In this document: positions 42,983 to 51,700 of the stretch, piece by piece
How the letters are laid out: each line of letters begins with the position of its first letter
Position numbering within the stretch: position 1 is the stretch's first letter
Assembly: GCA_046349955.1 (NCBI GenBank)
Contig: JAXMBI010000031.1
Location: 1 to 64,000 of the forward strand
Length of the DNA stretch: 64,000 nt
DNA from: JBGAPH01 sp046349955
GTDB lineage: Bacteria > Planctomycetota > Planctomycetia > Pirellulales > JBGAPH01
Direction: 5' to 3'
The notes under the pieces: model-generated
Told to the model about the DNA's origin: nothing
Databases searched by the model: none
Seen by the model: the letters and a program-made list of their open reading frames with translations, nothing else
Translations under genes and position numbers: made by a program

Positions 42983-43888
42983 TTAGTGGCTGGTCGACAA
43001 AAGCCATTCCCGACGGGCCGCCTGATGCGCGTCCCGCATCTTCCGCAGGCAGGGGATCAGCCCCGACGGTCCGTTCAGGATGACCGGCTCTGCGTTTTCC
43101 ATTCGCCGCACGAGACTGGCGACGATGCTGTCGGTGGGATCGAAAGCGCGTTCCACCAAGGCATTGACGCCCAATTCCAACGCCGCTCCGGTAAGTACGT
43201 CCTTCCAACTGCCCGGTGTGGTGGTGTCGAGGCCGACGCGCCGCGCCCCGCCGCGCAGGCCCTGGGTGAGGGTATTGCTGGCGGCGATCGTCGCGGCCGT
43301 ACGGGCGATGTCCTGCCGCGCCTCGAACAGCGCTTGTTGAATCGCTTGATCGAACATCCCGTTCCAGGTCGGAATCGCGACGTCGAGCTTGGCGATCGCC
43401 CGCTTGGCCTCCTTGGCGTCGACGCCCGCCGCGGTCAACAGGGCGTAGTCCTGGGCGGCGAGCAGGTTCTGGTAGTCACGGGCGAGCTCCGCCAACGCTT
43501 GGGCGACATCGCGCTCCGCGGCCACGTGACGCGCGAACAATCGTCCGATCTGCGCCTGGGAACTGGCGTTGTTCCACCAGTCGCGCCCCAATTGCAGCTT
43601 CTGCTGCCAGGACCGCAACTCCTCCACGAACGCCTTCAACCGGCGTGCGCTCCGCAGCTCGCGAAAGTACGCATGGCACGCAGCTTCGGCCTGCGCGCAG
43701 CTCGCGTCTGCCGAGCGGTTGGCCTTGTCGACGGCCGCGCGCAACGCATTGCGATCGGTGTTGGACGCTGGACGGACGACGGTCGGGGCGCGGGGAGTCA
43801 GCATGTGTGCGGCGACGAACGCCAGCGGCAAGAGCACGAGGCTTGCCGCCGTCCCCAGCCAGAGTTGGTGTCGTGGTGTCAACTTCAT
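42983..43888 (-). CDS. Membrane-anchored helical protein of the element
   Basis: Protein of 301 residues. An N-terminal membrane segment (HQLWLGTAASLVLLPLAFVA) is followed by a long helical region rich in Ala, Arg and Gln with predicted coiled coil (RRLKAFVEELRSWQQKLQLG) and a C-terminal domain with two Cys. The start is supported by AAAGGA. The layout resembles VirB5/TrbJ-like or TraC-like secreted helical proteins of conjugation systems, but no signature confirms this. It is probably co-transcribed with the gene downstream. Confidence 0.55.
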   Translation of the reverse strand: MKLTPRHQLWLGTAASLVLLPLAFVAAHMLTPRAPTVVRPASNTDRNALRAAVDKANRSADASCAQAEAACHAYFRELRSARRLKAFVEELRSWQQKLQLGRDWWNNASSQAQIGRLFARHVAAERDVAQALAELARDYQNLLAAQDYALLTAAGVDAKEAKRAIAKLDVAIPTWNGMFDQAIQQALFEARQDIARTAATIAASNTLTQGLRGGARRVGLDTTTPGSWKDVLTGAALELGVNALVERAFDPTDSIVASLVRRMENAEPVILNGPSGLIPCLRKMRDAHQAARREWLLSTSH

Positions 43889-43965
43889 GACGTGGTCCTT
43901 TGCAAACGGAAAATGCCCGCTGGCGCCGACGCCGAGCGACGTCGCACTTGCACCGCGGGTTCAGG

Positions 43966-43999
43966 GGGGAACATGGCGACCCTGGTCGCCACGTTCCCC
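43966..43999. repeat. Near-perfect 34-base palindrome
   Basis: GGGGAACATGGCGACC (43966-43981), two-base spacer CT, then GGTCGCCACGTTCCCC (43984-43999), with 15 of 16 pairs matching. No T tract follows on either strand, so it is not a standard terminator. It lies in the 200-base gap between the helical protein gene and the small genes downstream of parB. REP-type element or protein-binding site. Confidence 0.65.
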
Positions 44000-44090
44000 G
44001 CTCTAGACTCACGCGCCGTGCGCCCCTGTTGCGGATCGGCTCGCCGAAGAATTTGGAAACGGGGCCGCTGAGGAAGTCGGCGCGGAGCGG

Positions 44091-44312
44091 CTAGGCATTG
44101 CCCTCGGCAGGTGAGCGGGTCACGACTGCCAGCAATTGAGAGGTTCCCAATAGCATCGCCAGCGCGTCCTCGGCCGTCAGCGGCGCGTGGTAGTAGGGTT
44201 GCCAAACGCAAATCGTCCAAGCCAGCAGCTCCTCGTCGACCCAAGCCGGCGCGCCGGGAGGGACGAGCGGCGCCGCCGGTTGAGTCGACAGAGGAGGGGA
44301 AGAGCGGGGCAT
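44091..44312 (-). CDS. Small hypothetical protein of the element
   Basis: Protein of 73 residues from the ATG at 44312: a Pro-rich start, then PAWVDEELLAWTICVWQPYY and LTAEDALAMLLGTSQLLAVV, which form amphipathic helices. The helical part looks like a real small domain, not a chance frame, and it lies 25 bases after another small gene on the same strand behind parB. Function unknown. Confidence 0.45.
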   Translation of the reverse strand: MPRSSPPLSTQPAAPLVPPGAPAWVDEELLAWTICVWQPYYHAPLTAEDALAMLLGTSQLLAVVTRSPAEGNA

Positions 44313-44337
44313 GAGGTAAACGCGGAGCTGCGCCTGT

Positions 44338-44580
44338 TTACATCTCGATCTCGAGATCCTGCTCGGGCGATGGCTGGGGCGCATCCACCGGTGCGATGTC
44401 GAGCGCGTGACGCTGTTCAAAGACTTCCTGCGGGAGGGCAACGCCCCAGAGCCCATATTCGTCGATGGGTTGGATGCCGTCAGGGAAGGCGGGGAGCACT
44501 TGGTCGATCTCGGTCAGGCCGCCCCGCAGCCACGCTTCGGCGTGGCCCGTGCCGATGGGTTGGAACGGTTCTTCATTCAT
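44338..44580 (-). CDS. Small acidic protein coupled to the ParB-like gene
   Basis: Protein of 80 residues, acidic (many Glu and Asp), with no recognised domain. Its ATG overlaps the stop of the ParB-like gene by four bases (ATGA), which argues that it is really translated. Sequence such as PDGIQPIDEYGLWGVALPQE looks ordered. Possibly a ParB partner; this is inferred from coupling only. Confidence 0.5.
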   Translation of the reverse strand: MNEEPFQPIGTGHAEAWLRGGLTEIDQVLPAFPDGIQPIDEYGLWGVALPQEVFEQRHALDIAPVDAPQPSPEQDLEIEM

Positions 44581-45416
44581 GGGGTTTCCTCCGCAGGGGC
44601 AACCGGGGCCGAGCTTTCCTGGACATCACGCGCGGCACGCTGCTGGTCGGCCAGCACGCGCTCGAAGGTTCGCACGTCGAATCCCTTGGCGGCGGCCGCG
44701 CGCACCTCTTTGCGGAGCGTGACGGCGAGCTCGCCGAGTTCCGGCAGCGTCAAAGATCGCTCGGCGGCAACCGTCAGCGTGACGTCCCCCAGTCGGCATA
44801 CCACGCGCCGCGTGCCGCCGCGGCGCCGTACTTGGCGACAGGCCTCGTCGCGCGTCAGCCCGCCCGCCCGAGCCGCCGCTGCAAGTTCGGCCCGCGCGGC
44901 CTCATCAGGAGCGCGGGCGATCGCGTAGCCCGTGCTCCGCGAAATTCGCCCGGCGTCGAGGTCTTCCTGCTGCGCTGCAGACAGCGTCAGGTAGGAGAGG
45001 CACTGCGTGACCATCGCCCGACTCAGCTGCAGCGAGTCGGCGAGCTCGGCGTTCGACCAAGCCCGCGCCGCCTTGAGCCGCTCAAACGCGCGGGCCTGTT
45101 GCAGCGGCTTGAGGTCGCTGCGATGGCAAGCCACCGAGAGCTGCAGCATCAGCATTTCCGCCGGGGCCGGCTGCTCCTCGAGCACCAGCGCCCACAGCGT
45201 GGTCCGTTTGAGCAACCGCAGGGCCTCGGCCCGCCGGTGGCAATCCAGGCCAATGTACCGATCGTTGTTGCGGCAGACGATGGCGGGCTGCAGCTGCCCG
45301 AATTCGCGAATGTTCTTGGCGAGCGGAATGACATCCTCGCGCTCGATCGGTCCGCGCGGCTGCCGCGGGTCCGGGTCGAGCAGCTCGAGGGGCACATGTT
45401 CCAATTGAGCGGACAT
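44577..45416 (-). CDS. ParB/Srx-fold protein
   Basis: Protein of 279 residues with AGGAGA before the ATG. The N-terminal ParB/sulfiredoxin domain (HVPLELLDPDPRQPRGPIER, LAKNIREFGQLQPAIVCRN) has CHRRAEALRLL in place of the GERR(Y/W)RA box that binds CTP in true ParB. A helix-turn-helix segment follows (WSNAELADSLQLSRAMVTQC) with ISRSTGYAIAR. No ParA is encoded nearby. It may partition or regulate the element, or act as a plasmid-type regulator. The altered box makes canonical CTP-clamp behaviour uncertain. Confidence 0.82.
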   Translation of the reverse strand: MSAQLEHVPLELLDPDPRQPRGPIEREDVIPLAKNIREFGQLQPAIVCRNNDRYIGLDCHRRAEALRLLKRTTLWALVLEEQPAPAEMLMLQLSVACHRSDLKPLQQARAFERLKAARAWSNAELADSLQLSRAMVTQCLSYLTLSAAQQEDLDAGRISRSTGYAIARAPDEAARAELAAAARAGGLTRDEACRQVRRRGGTRRVVCRLGDVTLTVAAERSLTLPELGELAVTLRKEVRAAAAKGFDVRTFERVLADQQRAARDVQESSAPVAPAEETP

Positions 45417-45498
45417 GGCGGTCTCCTAGAACTGAATTGTGTAAGTCGCCCCATGCATTACGCGCCGCGCGTGGCGCCAGCGCGGCTGAAGCTTAGAA

Positions 45499-47337
45499 TC
45501 ACGTCGACGCGAGCAGCCGCTGCACGAGCTCCGCGACGGCGCGCACCAGGGGATCGCCGTCGCCGACGAGTAACAGGTACGCACCGAAGGCCAATGCCGG
45601 GGCCGCAGGCGCCAGGATCAGGGCGATCAGGCCGCCCAGCAGTCGGCTGCGGGCCTCGCGGAACCAGCTCGGCCGACGATAGTAGGGGAGCTTTTCCAGT
45701 AAGATCGGCCGGACGCCCGGGAGCAGTGCGATCGCGGCCCCTGGAGGCAGACGCAGCACTTCATCGGGGTGGATCAAGGGCCGGGCCGTCTCACTTTGGG
45801 TCGTGGAACCGCTGCCGCCCCAGCTAGTTCCGTCCGACACGTCGCGTGGGCTAGCGGATTTTGAGCCCCCCCAGTTCGTCGACGTTTGGTGGCTTTGGGA
45901 ATAGACCGTCGTCGAGCCGATGTATTTGGAGACCTCTTCGGCGGTCTGCAAGTCGTTGGTGCCGGCGAAGATCGACGCCACCGTGCCACGAAAATCGGCC
46001 GCCTTCGCTTCCGGAAAGCAGCGTTGCACCTGGCTGACGGCCTGAAACAGCAGAAACAGCCGCAGTCCGTAGCTACGGCCAAAGCACGTCGCGGAATAAA
46101 GCGCTTCGATGTCCCCACCGAGGCTGGCGGCCTCGTCGAGGTAGAAGCGAATCCGGCGGCTGCGTGACTCCCCCGCCTGGAACACGTAGTTGATTAGAGC
46201 GGTCACGATGATCCGCTGCAGGCCGGCCATCTCCCGCAAGCGGTCGACCGGCAGCAAGCAGTAAATCGACAAGTGGCCGTCAAGAAACTTGCGCACGTCG
46301 AACGTGCTGGCTTGCAAGGTTTTGGCCACCGGGACCGAGTCCATGAAGGCGAGGCTGGTCAAGGCATAGCTGAAAATGTTGTTGCCCGTATTGCCTTGGT
46401 AGCGACGAACTTGGCCAGCTAGCCGCCGCAGCAGTCCATGGCAGGCGTTCGACTGCTCCATGTGGGCCAGCATCTGTTCGGTTAGTTTGGCGTTCGAGAG
46501 AATCTCGCGGACGCGCCAGAGCGTCGCCTCCTCGGGTCGCGCGCAGCTCATTAGAAAGGCGATCGCCGCCTCGATCACCGACTGCGCCGCGTCCCCCCAA
46601 AACCTTTCGTGCTCGTGCCCGGTTCTCACGATCACGGCGTTCGCCAATCTGCGGGCCTCGTCCACGAGCGTGTCAGGTTGGCCGCGATAGAGCGCCAAGG
46701 GATTGAAGCCGCTGGCGGGAAACTTACCGCGGGCCAGGCCAAACGGATCAAGCACGGCCAGTTCGTGACCGAACTTTCGCGCCCGGATTTCGCCGGACAG
46801 CCGCAGCAGCTCTCCCTTCGGATCGAGAATGAAGGCAGGGCTCGGATCTTGGCGCAGATTGTCGACCACGAAGCACGTAGTTTTCCCGGAACCGCTGGCC
46901 CCAAATACGGCGGTGTGGGGTAGGGAGGCCGGCAGATAGACCAGCGGCGCGGTTGCTTTGCCGCCGATCCGCCCGGCGAGGGCGATGGCGGCGCGCGTGC
47001 GCCAGGGGGGCTCGAGCAGAATCGCGCGGATGATCTGCCGGGGAGACGCTTGGACGCCGGCCGCGCAGCCAAGCTGAAGCGCACCGGCGCGCTCGAGACA
47101 ACCGGCCCGAGCCAAATCGTTGTAGCCAGCCCAGTCGGCCGTGCCGTGCGCCCCGCTCGGGCCGCGGCGTGTCCAACAGCGGGCTGCTGCTCCGGCCGTC
47201 AGCAGAATGCCGGCCAGAGGAAAGCGGAATGCAAGCAAGCCGCCCAACATGAGGCCACTAATGAGCAACGAGGTCCAAGCCGCGCGATGGAGCGCCGCCT
47301 CCAACCAAAGCAAGAGACTGGTGATGATTCGCAACAT
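45499..47337 (-). CDS. Type IV coupling protein (VirD4/TraG family)
   Basis: Protein of 612 residues. Two N-terminal membrane segments (~20-50), then the TraG-type lead HGTADWAGYNDLARAGCL, Walker A GASGSGKTT (146-154), AFILDPKGELLRLSG, Walker B IRFYLDEAASLGG and motif LFLLFQAVSQVQ. The hexameric ATPase links the relaxase-bound DNA to the secretion channel during conjugation. Unusual: a C-terminal hydrophobic segment (LIALILAPAAPALAFGAYLL) follows the ATPase domain. GGGAGAA precedes the ATG. No relaxase gene is recognised beside it, so transfer may depend on other genes of the element. Confidence 0.9.
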   Translation of the reverse strand: MLRIITSLLLWLEAALHRAAWTSLLISGLMLGGLLAFRFPLAGILLTAGAAARCWTRRGPSGAHGTADWAGYNDLARAGCLERAGALQLGCAAGVQASPRQIIRAILLEPPWRTRAAIALAGRIGGKATAPLVYLPASLPHTAVFGASGSGKTTCFVVDNLRQDPSPAFILDPKGELLRLSGEIRARKFGHELAVLDPFGLARGKFPASGFNPLALYRGQPDTLVDEARRLANAVIVRTGHEHERFWGDAAQSVIEAAIAFLMSCARPEEATLWRVREILSNAKLTEQMLAHMEQSNACHGLLRRLAGQVRRYQGNTGNNIFSYALTSLAFMDSVPVAKTLQASTFDVRKFLDGHLSIYCLLPVDRLREMAGLQRIIVTALINYVFQAGESRSRRIRFYLDEAASLGGDIEALYSATCFGRSYGLRLFLLFQAVSQVQRCFPEAKAADFRGTVASIFAGTNDLQTAEEVSKYIGSTTVYSQSHQTSTNWGGSKSASPRDVSDGTSWGGSGSTTQSETARPLIHPDEVLRLPPGAAIALLPGVRPILLEKLPYYRRPSWFREARSRLLGGLIALILAPAAPALAFGAYLLLVGDGDPLVRAVAELVQRLLAST

Positions 47338-47492
47338 GAGCAGTTCTCCCGGCGGCTGAATCTCGAGAGGTCTGTTGGTTGGGCTTGCGGCGCAACCCGC
47401 TTGAGACGATCACCGCCGACCGGTCGAATCGCCCCATCCCCACACGCGCCGCAGCATGTCGATGACGCCGTGGCCCGTGCCTTTAAGGGGAG

Positions 47493-48536
47493 CTACCAAT
47501 CCCGCAGCAGAAAGGCCACGAACCGCCCCTGGATGCCGCGCGCGTCGAGCAGCGATACGCCCAGTTGCCGGGCAGCCTCGGCCTCGGACCGGCCTCCGGT
47601 CCCAATCAGCTCGAGCAACCGCCGCTCCCGCGGCTCCGCCGAAAACTCGTAGATGTGCCGGCGAATCCCTTCTCCGTCGTTCGCCAGCAGTTCTCGCAGG
47701 AAAACTTCCTGGAGCGGGTCTTCGGATGAGCCGTTGTTCGCCAGGGGAACGACGTGCCGTCGCTTCGATGCCAATCCAAACCGCGTCCGCCGCTGGCGCC
47801 GCAGCTGCCATTGCGCGAAGTTCCAACAGGCCTGCAGTTGGCGGATCGCCTCAACGTTGAGCACACGATCTCCCAGCGGCACGTCATACCCGCCCACGAG
47901 CACGTAGTACGCCCGGTTCAGGGCGTCCGTGGCGGTCTCGTCCAGCGGCCGTGTGAAAATGCCTTCCCGCAAGCCCAAGTCGACCAAGCGCTCGGTGCAC
48001 TCGGCGAGCTCGTCCGCATCGCGCAAGAAACCGTAATGCCGTCCCGGCGACATGCCGAGCGCGAGAAAACGCTTCGGCCGCTCGATAAACGGCTGCCTGT
48101 CGGCAGCTAGAGAGGACCCCAGGCGCAATTGAACGTAGCCCACCTTTCGCAACGAACGGGGAATCGGCCAGCGGCACCGCGCGTGATACAGAGGCGCCGG
48201 GGGCAACGCCCCGGCAATCCGGCGACATTCGCGCACCGCCGACGACACGGAGAGAGGCCCCCAAGAGAGCGGGAGAGGGTCTACATCCCATCCCGGCCGA
48301 TCTTCCGGCGACAAAGCCACGCGGTCCCAGCCGAAGGGCAATACGTGCAGTGCGTCCGCTGCGGGAAGCATGGAGATGACTTGAATCTCCAGCCAGCGGG
48401 GATTGGTGACGGTGCGCTCGGCCACAAAGCCGCTGGCGGCCGCGACGACGCCGCAACGGCAAGGGCCGCCCCGCGGCTGAGCGGCCGACGGTGGAAGGTT
48501 GGAGACGCAGCTTGCAGAAACGAGCGACGCGGACAT
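47493..48536 (-). CDS. Hypothetical protein upstream of the coupling protein
   Basis: Protein of 347 residues from the ATG at 48536, chosen for AGGA nine bases upstream; the frame is open to an ATG at 48635. There is no membrane segment. The C-terminal third (LRELLANDGEGIRRHIYEFS, then RRLLELIGTGGRSEAEAARQ and LGVSLLDARGIQGR) contains a possible helix-turn-helix. The middle has FLALGMSPGRHYGFLRDADE. Not recognised. It lies upstream of the coupling-protein gene on the same strand and could be a replication or transfer-control protein; this is inference from position. Confidence 0.5.
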   Translation of the reverse strand: MSASLVSASCVSNLPPSAAQPRGGPCRCGVVAAASGFVAERTVTNPRWLEIQVISMLPAADALHVLPFGWDRVALSPEDRPGWDVDPLPLSWGPLSVSSAVRECRRIAGALPPAPLYHARCRWPIPRSLRKVGYVQLRLGSSLAADRQPFIERPKRFLALGMSPGRHYGFLRDADELAECTERLVDLGLREGIFTRPLDETATDALNRAYYVLVGGYDVPLGDRVLNVEAIRQLQACWNFAQWQLRRQRRTRFGLASKRRHVVPLANNGSSEDPLQEVFLRELLANDGEGIRRHIYEFSAEPRERRLLELIGTGGRSEAEAARQLGVSLLDARGIQGRFVAFLLRDW

Positions 48537-49078
48537 GCGAGGTTTCCTGGCGGGGCACGAGCGGGACGGGTCAAGAACCACGTCAGAATCGTTGGTCCGC
48601 ATGCCCTTCCCATGGCGACCGCACGGCGCGCGCATACGGGCCTCATGGTGTTTTCCCGCAAGCAGTTACAGACACTTGCGTCAGGGTTCCCGTGGCCACA
48701 AATAAGGGCCCCACGCGCTCGCCGTGCGTGTCGCGTAAGTACCGGACACTTGGGAGCGCGACCCCTCGCGAGCTGACGTGGGGCGAACGAGTTTTGCTCG
48801 ACTGCAGAGTGCCCAGCGGACGAAAACCGGCGCGTCAGAGGCAGTCCACGACGAACTCCGCGTCGAAGAGTGATTTGCCATTTGCTCGGGCTGGTGGAAA
48901 CGTGGCGCGTAGCGCGGAATAGTCGCTCGAGTCGGTGGTTCGACGGTTGATCGACCGCGAAGACAGTGGCCTTCGCCATCTGCTACCGACTTGGGGCCAA
49001 CGGACGCAGTCTCGCTTAAACGGCCACTTCACCTCCTCGAGGCAAGACGGCACAATTTCTCAAGTGGCTTGGCGCGGG
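48537..49078. other. Non-coding gap upstream of the PLD-like gene
   Basis: About 540 bases without a convincing gene on either strand. It separates the minus-strand transfer module from the plus-strand cargo and is the largest divergent gap in the element, so it is a natural place for promoters, an origin of transfer or a replication origin. I saw no clear iteron array. Confidence 0.4.
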
Positions 49079-49107
49079 TTGACCTACCGGCTTTCCCGGT
49101 AACAATT
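49079..49107 (+). promoter_or_regulatory. Promoter with palindromic operator between -35 and -10
   Basis: TTGACC (49079-49084) and AACAAT (49101-49106) are 16 bases apart. The spacer is itself a palindrome, ACCGG-CTTTC-CCGGT (49086-49100). A repressor bound there would sit between the two promoter boxes. The ATG of the membrane protein follows about 50 bases later. Confidence 0.45.
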
Positions 49108-49157
49108 CGAGCCGCTCGCTCCAGAACGGGAACGAAACTCAACTGATCCAGGTATGT

Positions 49158-50615
49158 ATGTCAACGCCCCAATCGCCTTACGTTCCGGGCAATCCCCGTC
49201 TGCGACGCGAGGTCGTCGTACTCGGCGTGGACGCAGTGGCCTATAGGCGCCTCAAAAAACTCTATTGCGATGTCTTTCGGGACAAGACGAGCCTGCCGAA
49301 GGGCGCCCAGGAGGGAAATTGGTTGAAGGCCCGATCCGGCCAGCCCGTCGGCGAAGAGCCCTTCCTCTTGTTCGCCGATCTGTTGGCGGACCTATTCGAG
49401 TGGAAGGTCACGTATGGAGAACTTTGTGAGCCCCCCTGTCCGTTACTCCCAGTCACGGCCAACAAGCGCGCGGGCCTTCGGCCCGACGACCCTCAAAAGA
49501 AGCCCCCGCCATTTCTCCTGCCTGCCGATCAGCCCAGCGACTCCCTGCCGGCCGACGGTAAAACTTCGCCGGATGCGGCTGAGGCCGGCGGTTCCGCTGC
49601 CAGTTCTGCCGCTTTGAGCGTGCTGCCAGGAGCCTCGTCAGCCGATTCGTTCGCGTGCCAGGTCGGGCTTTTGGAACCCGCACCTAGCGAACGCTGGACG
49701 TCGCGGATGTTGCTGACGGTGACCGCGCTCTTACTCGCCGGCGCTTTGATGTGGTGCCTGCTGGCGCTCGAGAAAGGCAGTCGTGCCCAGAGCATGCTGG
49801 CGACGGAGCGCAACGAGCTCCGGGGCAAGCTGGATCGCCTGGCCACGGCCAACGCCCAGCTCACCACCGAGAACGGTCAGCTGCGCAGCTATCGCGAGCC
49901 ACTCTCCTTGGCCGAGCGGCTGAAGTGGGACCGTCCCCCGGAGGGAGTTACTTTCTTGTCGGCGCTATTCCGTCGTTACGCTCCGCTGGTGTTTTCGCTG
50001 CCGGAGGGAAGCGCCTACGAATTCGCTCGCGTAGTTCCTCATCGCGCCGCGCTGCGAACCACCACGGATCTTGTGGCCGAGCTGCGCGGGACGCAACAAT
50101 CGTTCGACCTGCATACCAATGTCGGCGGCGCGTTCGTGGATCAGCTCCCCTTGATCGAGGAGGGAGTCAAACGAGGCGTTCGCTATCGGCTGATCTTCTC
50201 GGACTACCGCCCCACGAACTGCCGGCTCGCGCCCTTTCTCGAGGACGTCAACGAAGGGGGCGCGGGACCAGCCCGCGAGGTGCTTCGGCTGCATCATCAG
50301 CATCTCGACAAAGTGATCCAGCGGCTGAAGGCAGCTGGCGGCGCGGGCCCGGGCAGCTTGGAGGTGCGGTGGAACCGCAAGCTCATGCTGTACGGTTTGT
50401 GGCTGCGCGATCGCGAACTCGAGTCCGCCCTTGCCCATCTCGAGGTGTATCTCTATCACGGTAAACCTGCCTGGCCCTGCCTGCGAACCTCGCGCAGCAT
50501 GGCCCCCGAACTGATGAAAAACCTGGTCGAGGAATTCGAGTTCGCTTGGGAGGCCGCGGCCCCGTATGAGGCGATCCCGCTGGAAGCGGCGTCCCAAGGG
50601 GGCACAGCGGGTTAA
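49158..50615 (+). CDS. Membrane protein with PLD-like sensor C-terminus
   Basis: Protein of 485 residues. The N-terminal helical domain (~15-95: YRRLKKLYCDVFRDKTSLPK, WLKARSGQPVGEEPFLLFAD) resembles the small adaptor domains at the N-termini of bacterial conflict or signalling proteins. A disordered stretch, a membrane segment (~184-205, LLTVTALLLAGALMWCLLAL) and a coiled coil (NELRGKLDRLATANAQLTTE) follow. The C-terminal ~220 residues have the layout of the PLD-like domain in DUF5919-type regulators: a GVKRGVRYRLIFSDY strand, a second conserved VRWNRKLMLYGL strand and a terminal FEFAWEAAAPYE helix, without HKD catalytic motifs. Likely a membrane sensor or signalling protein. Family assignment is from pattern memory only. 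Confidence 0.6.
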   Translation: MSTPQSPYVPGNPRLRREVVVLGVDAVAYRRLKKLYCDVFRDKTSLPKGAQEGNWLKARSGQPVGEEPFLLFADLLADLFEWKVTYGELCEPPCPLLPVTANKRAGLRPDDPQKKPPPFLLPADQPSDSLPADGKTSPDAAEAGGSAASSAALSVLPGASSADSFACQVGLLEPAPSERWTSRMLLTVTALLLAGALMWCLLALEKGSRAQSMLATERNELRGKLDRLATANAQLTTENGQLRSYREPLSLAERLKWDRPPEGVTFLSALFRRYAPLVFSLPEGSAYEFARVVPHRAALRTTTDLVAELRGTQQSFDLHTNVGGAFVDQLPLIEEGVKRGVRYRLIFSDYRPTNCRLAPFLEDVNEGGAGPAREVLRLHHQHLDKVIQRLKAAGGAGPGSLEVRWNRKLMLYGLWLRDRELESALAHLEVYLYHGKPAWPCLRTSRSMAPELMKNLVEEFEFAWEAAAPYEAIPLEAASQGGTAG

Positions 50616-50683
50616 GTGCGGTGCGGCTGGGGAGAGAGCGGGCAGTCGGCAGGAGTCTTCCTGGTCGCCTAGCGATCACCTGC

Positions 50684-50712
50684 TTGACCTTGGCCGTCGG
50701 GGGCGCTAATGT
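50684..50712 (+). promoter_or_regulatory. Leader-poor promoter of paralogue 1
   Basis: TTGACC (50684-50689), 17-base spacer, TAATGT (50707-50712), and the ATG of the next gene 8 bases after. The paralogue at 56387 has the same arrangement, and the bases between the -10 region and the ATG are also similar (GTCGGCCGCGATGCAGGA here, CGTCCGGCACGATGCAGGA there). Confidence 0.45.
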
Positions 50713-50720
50713 CGGCCGCG

Positions 50721-51122
50721 ATGCAGGATTCTTTGGACACTACCCCCAGGCCCGGCGCGCGACTCGACCCGCGACAGGTTGCGGCGTTGCACAGCGCCGC
50801 ATTAGCCAACCTTTCGCTGGAAGCTTTCACCTGGCGACAGCATGCGCTGTTTTCCGACGCCGCCGGTCTGCTCGAGGGCCTGGCGCAGGGAGTCCTCCCC
50901 TGTGGCCAACGACGCCTGCGCGACGATCTGCTGGAACTGATGGCGCTGTTCGATGCCCGACCCGAGGGCCAAGAATCGCACGCCCGCGACGCCGCGCGAA
51001 TTCCTGCAGTCGCTGAACAACTGATGACCCTGATCGGGGGCTTGGCGGCCAGCGGACTCTCGGTGGAAGGGTTTCCGTTAACCCCAGACCGCAGCAAAGC
51101 AGGAAGCGATCGCGGACGATAA
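50721..51122 (+). CDS. Unrecognised family, paralogue 1 (WRQ/PCGQ/RLRDDLLEL)
   Basis: Protein of 133 residues. Its core FTWRQHALFSDAAGLLEGLA, QGVLPCGQRRLRDDLLELMA, LFD is highly similar to the protein at 56387 (FSWRQRALLAHATGLLQGMA, EGVIPCGQPRLRDDLLELVA, LFD). The start MQD is shared, so 50721 is chosen over 50709. All-helical, soluble, one conserved Cys. No known family comes to mind. Both copies are single genes in the accessory region, each behind its own promoter. Confidence 0.65.
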   Translation: MQDSLDTTPRPGARLDPRQVAALHSAALANLSLEAFTWRQHALFSDAAGLLEGLAQGVLPCGQRRLRDDLLELMALFDARPEGQESHARDAARIPAVAEQLMTLIGGLAASGLSVEGFPLTPDRSKAGSDRGR

Positions 51123-51260
51123 GAACACCTTACTGGGCTTCGTAATCGGGCGGCTCGACGCAAAGGTTCCTTGCCCCTGGGAGTGACGAGCGGATTGTTC
51201 GCGCAAGGCTGGCGCCGTCCGTCACTCAGCTCGCCGATCAAGACGGCGAACTTGGACTCG

Positions 51261-51385
51261 CTAGTCGGCCCGTGCATTGTCTTCGAGCACACCAAGGCAC
51301 AACTGGCCGCAAAAGCGCGTTCCCACACCGCCGCTTGCTCTCTCTCGCCAGCCTCGCACTGCGGCAGCGGCGAACGACAATCGCC
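51261..51385 (-). pseudogene. Remnant of the CxxC zinc-ribbon gene
   Basis: The minus strand carries FCGQLCLGVLEDNARAD followed by a stop, closely matching FCGQLYSGVLDENAPAD of the gene at 41990. The preceding part (CRSPLPQCEAGE) matches CHSPLPLRDARDGE but in another frame, and the first CxxC pair is lost. It is a decayed, frameshifted copy. Confidence 0.55.
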
Positions 51386-51700
51386 CTGGCCGTCCCAACT
51401 CCGCAGTCGGCCTTCTTCGATGGCATCGGGCAGCCGGGCGACTTGAAGGCCGAGGGATCCGGTCGGGCCTATATTCCTGGCAAGATCGTAACCAAACGAG
51501 ATGATCCGACGCACCATTCAAGTGACTCTCGCGTGCGTCGCGCCGCCGCTTATTCGAGGGCGGCTCCCCACGCATCGCCTGGTTCACCGCCCGCGCGAAC
51601 GGAACGGTTCCCGCCGACGACGGGGCTTTTCCGCGCCTTCCGCTCTTTCCACGATCTCTGCAGTAACTTGCTAGGATAGGAGGCCAGGGAGGCGGAGAGT
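51386..51700. other. Stretch without a supported gene
   Basis: About 315 bases between the zinc-ribbon remnant and the intact zinc-ribbon gene. Frames here are chance frames in GC-rich DNA. A strong purine-rich ribosome-binding region (GGAGGCGGAGAG) at the right end belongs to the next gene. Confidence 0.4.

Noticed and set aside
42983..43888. Naming this a VirB5/TrbJ conjugation protein
   Set aside because: Only the general layout (membrane anchor plus long helix) agrees. No family signature is visible.
48537..49157. Hidden gene in the 600-base divergent gap
   Set aside because: The open frames have no domain-like sequence, no good start and differ in composition from neighbours.
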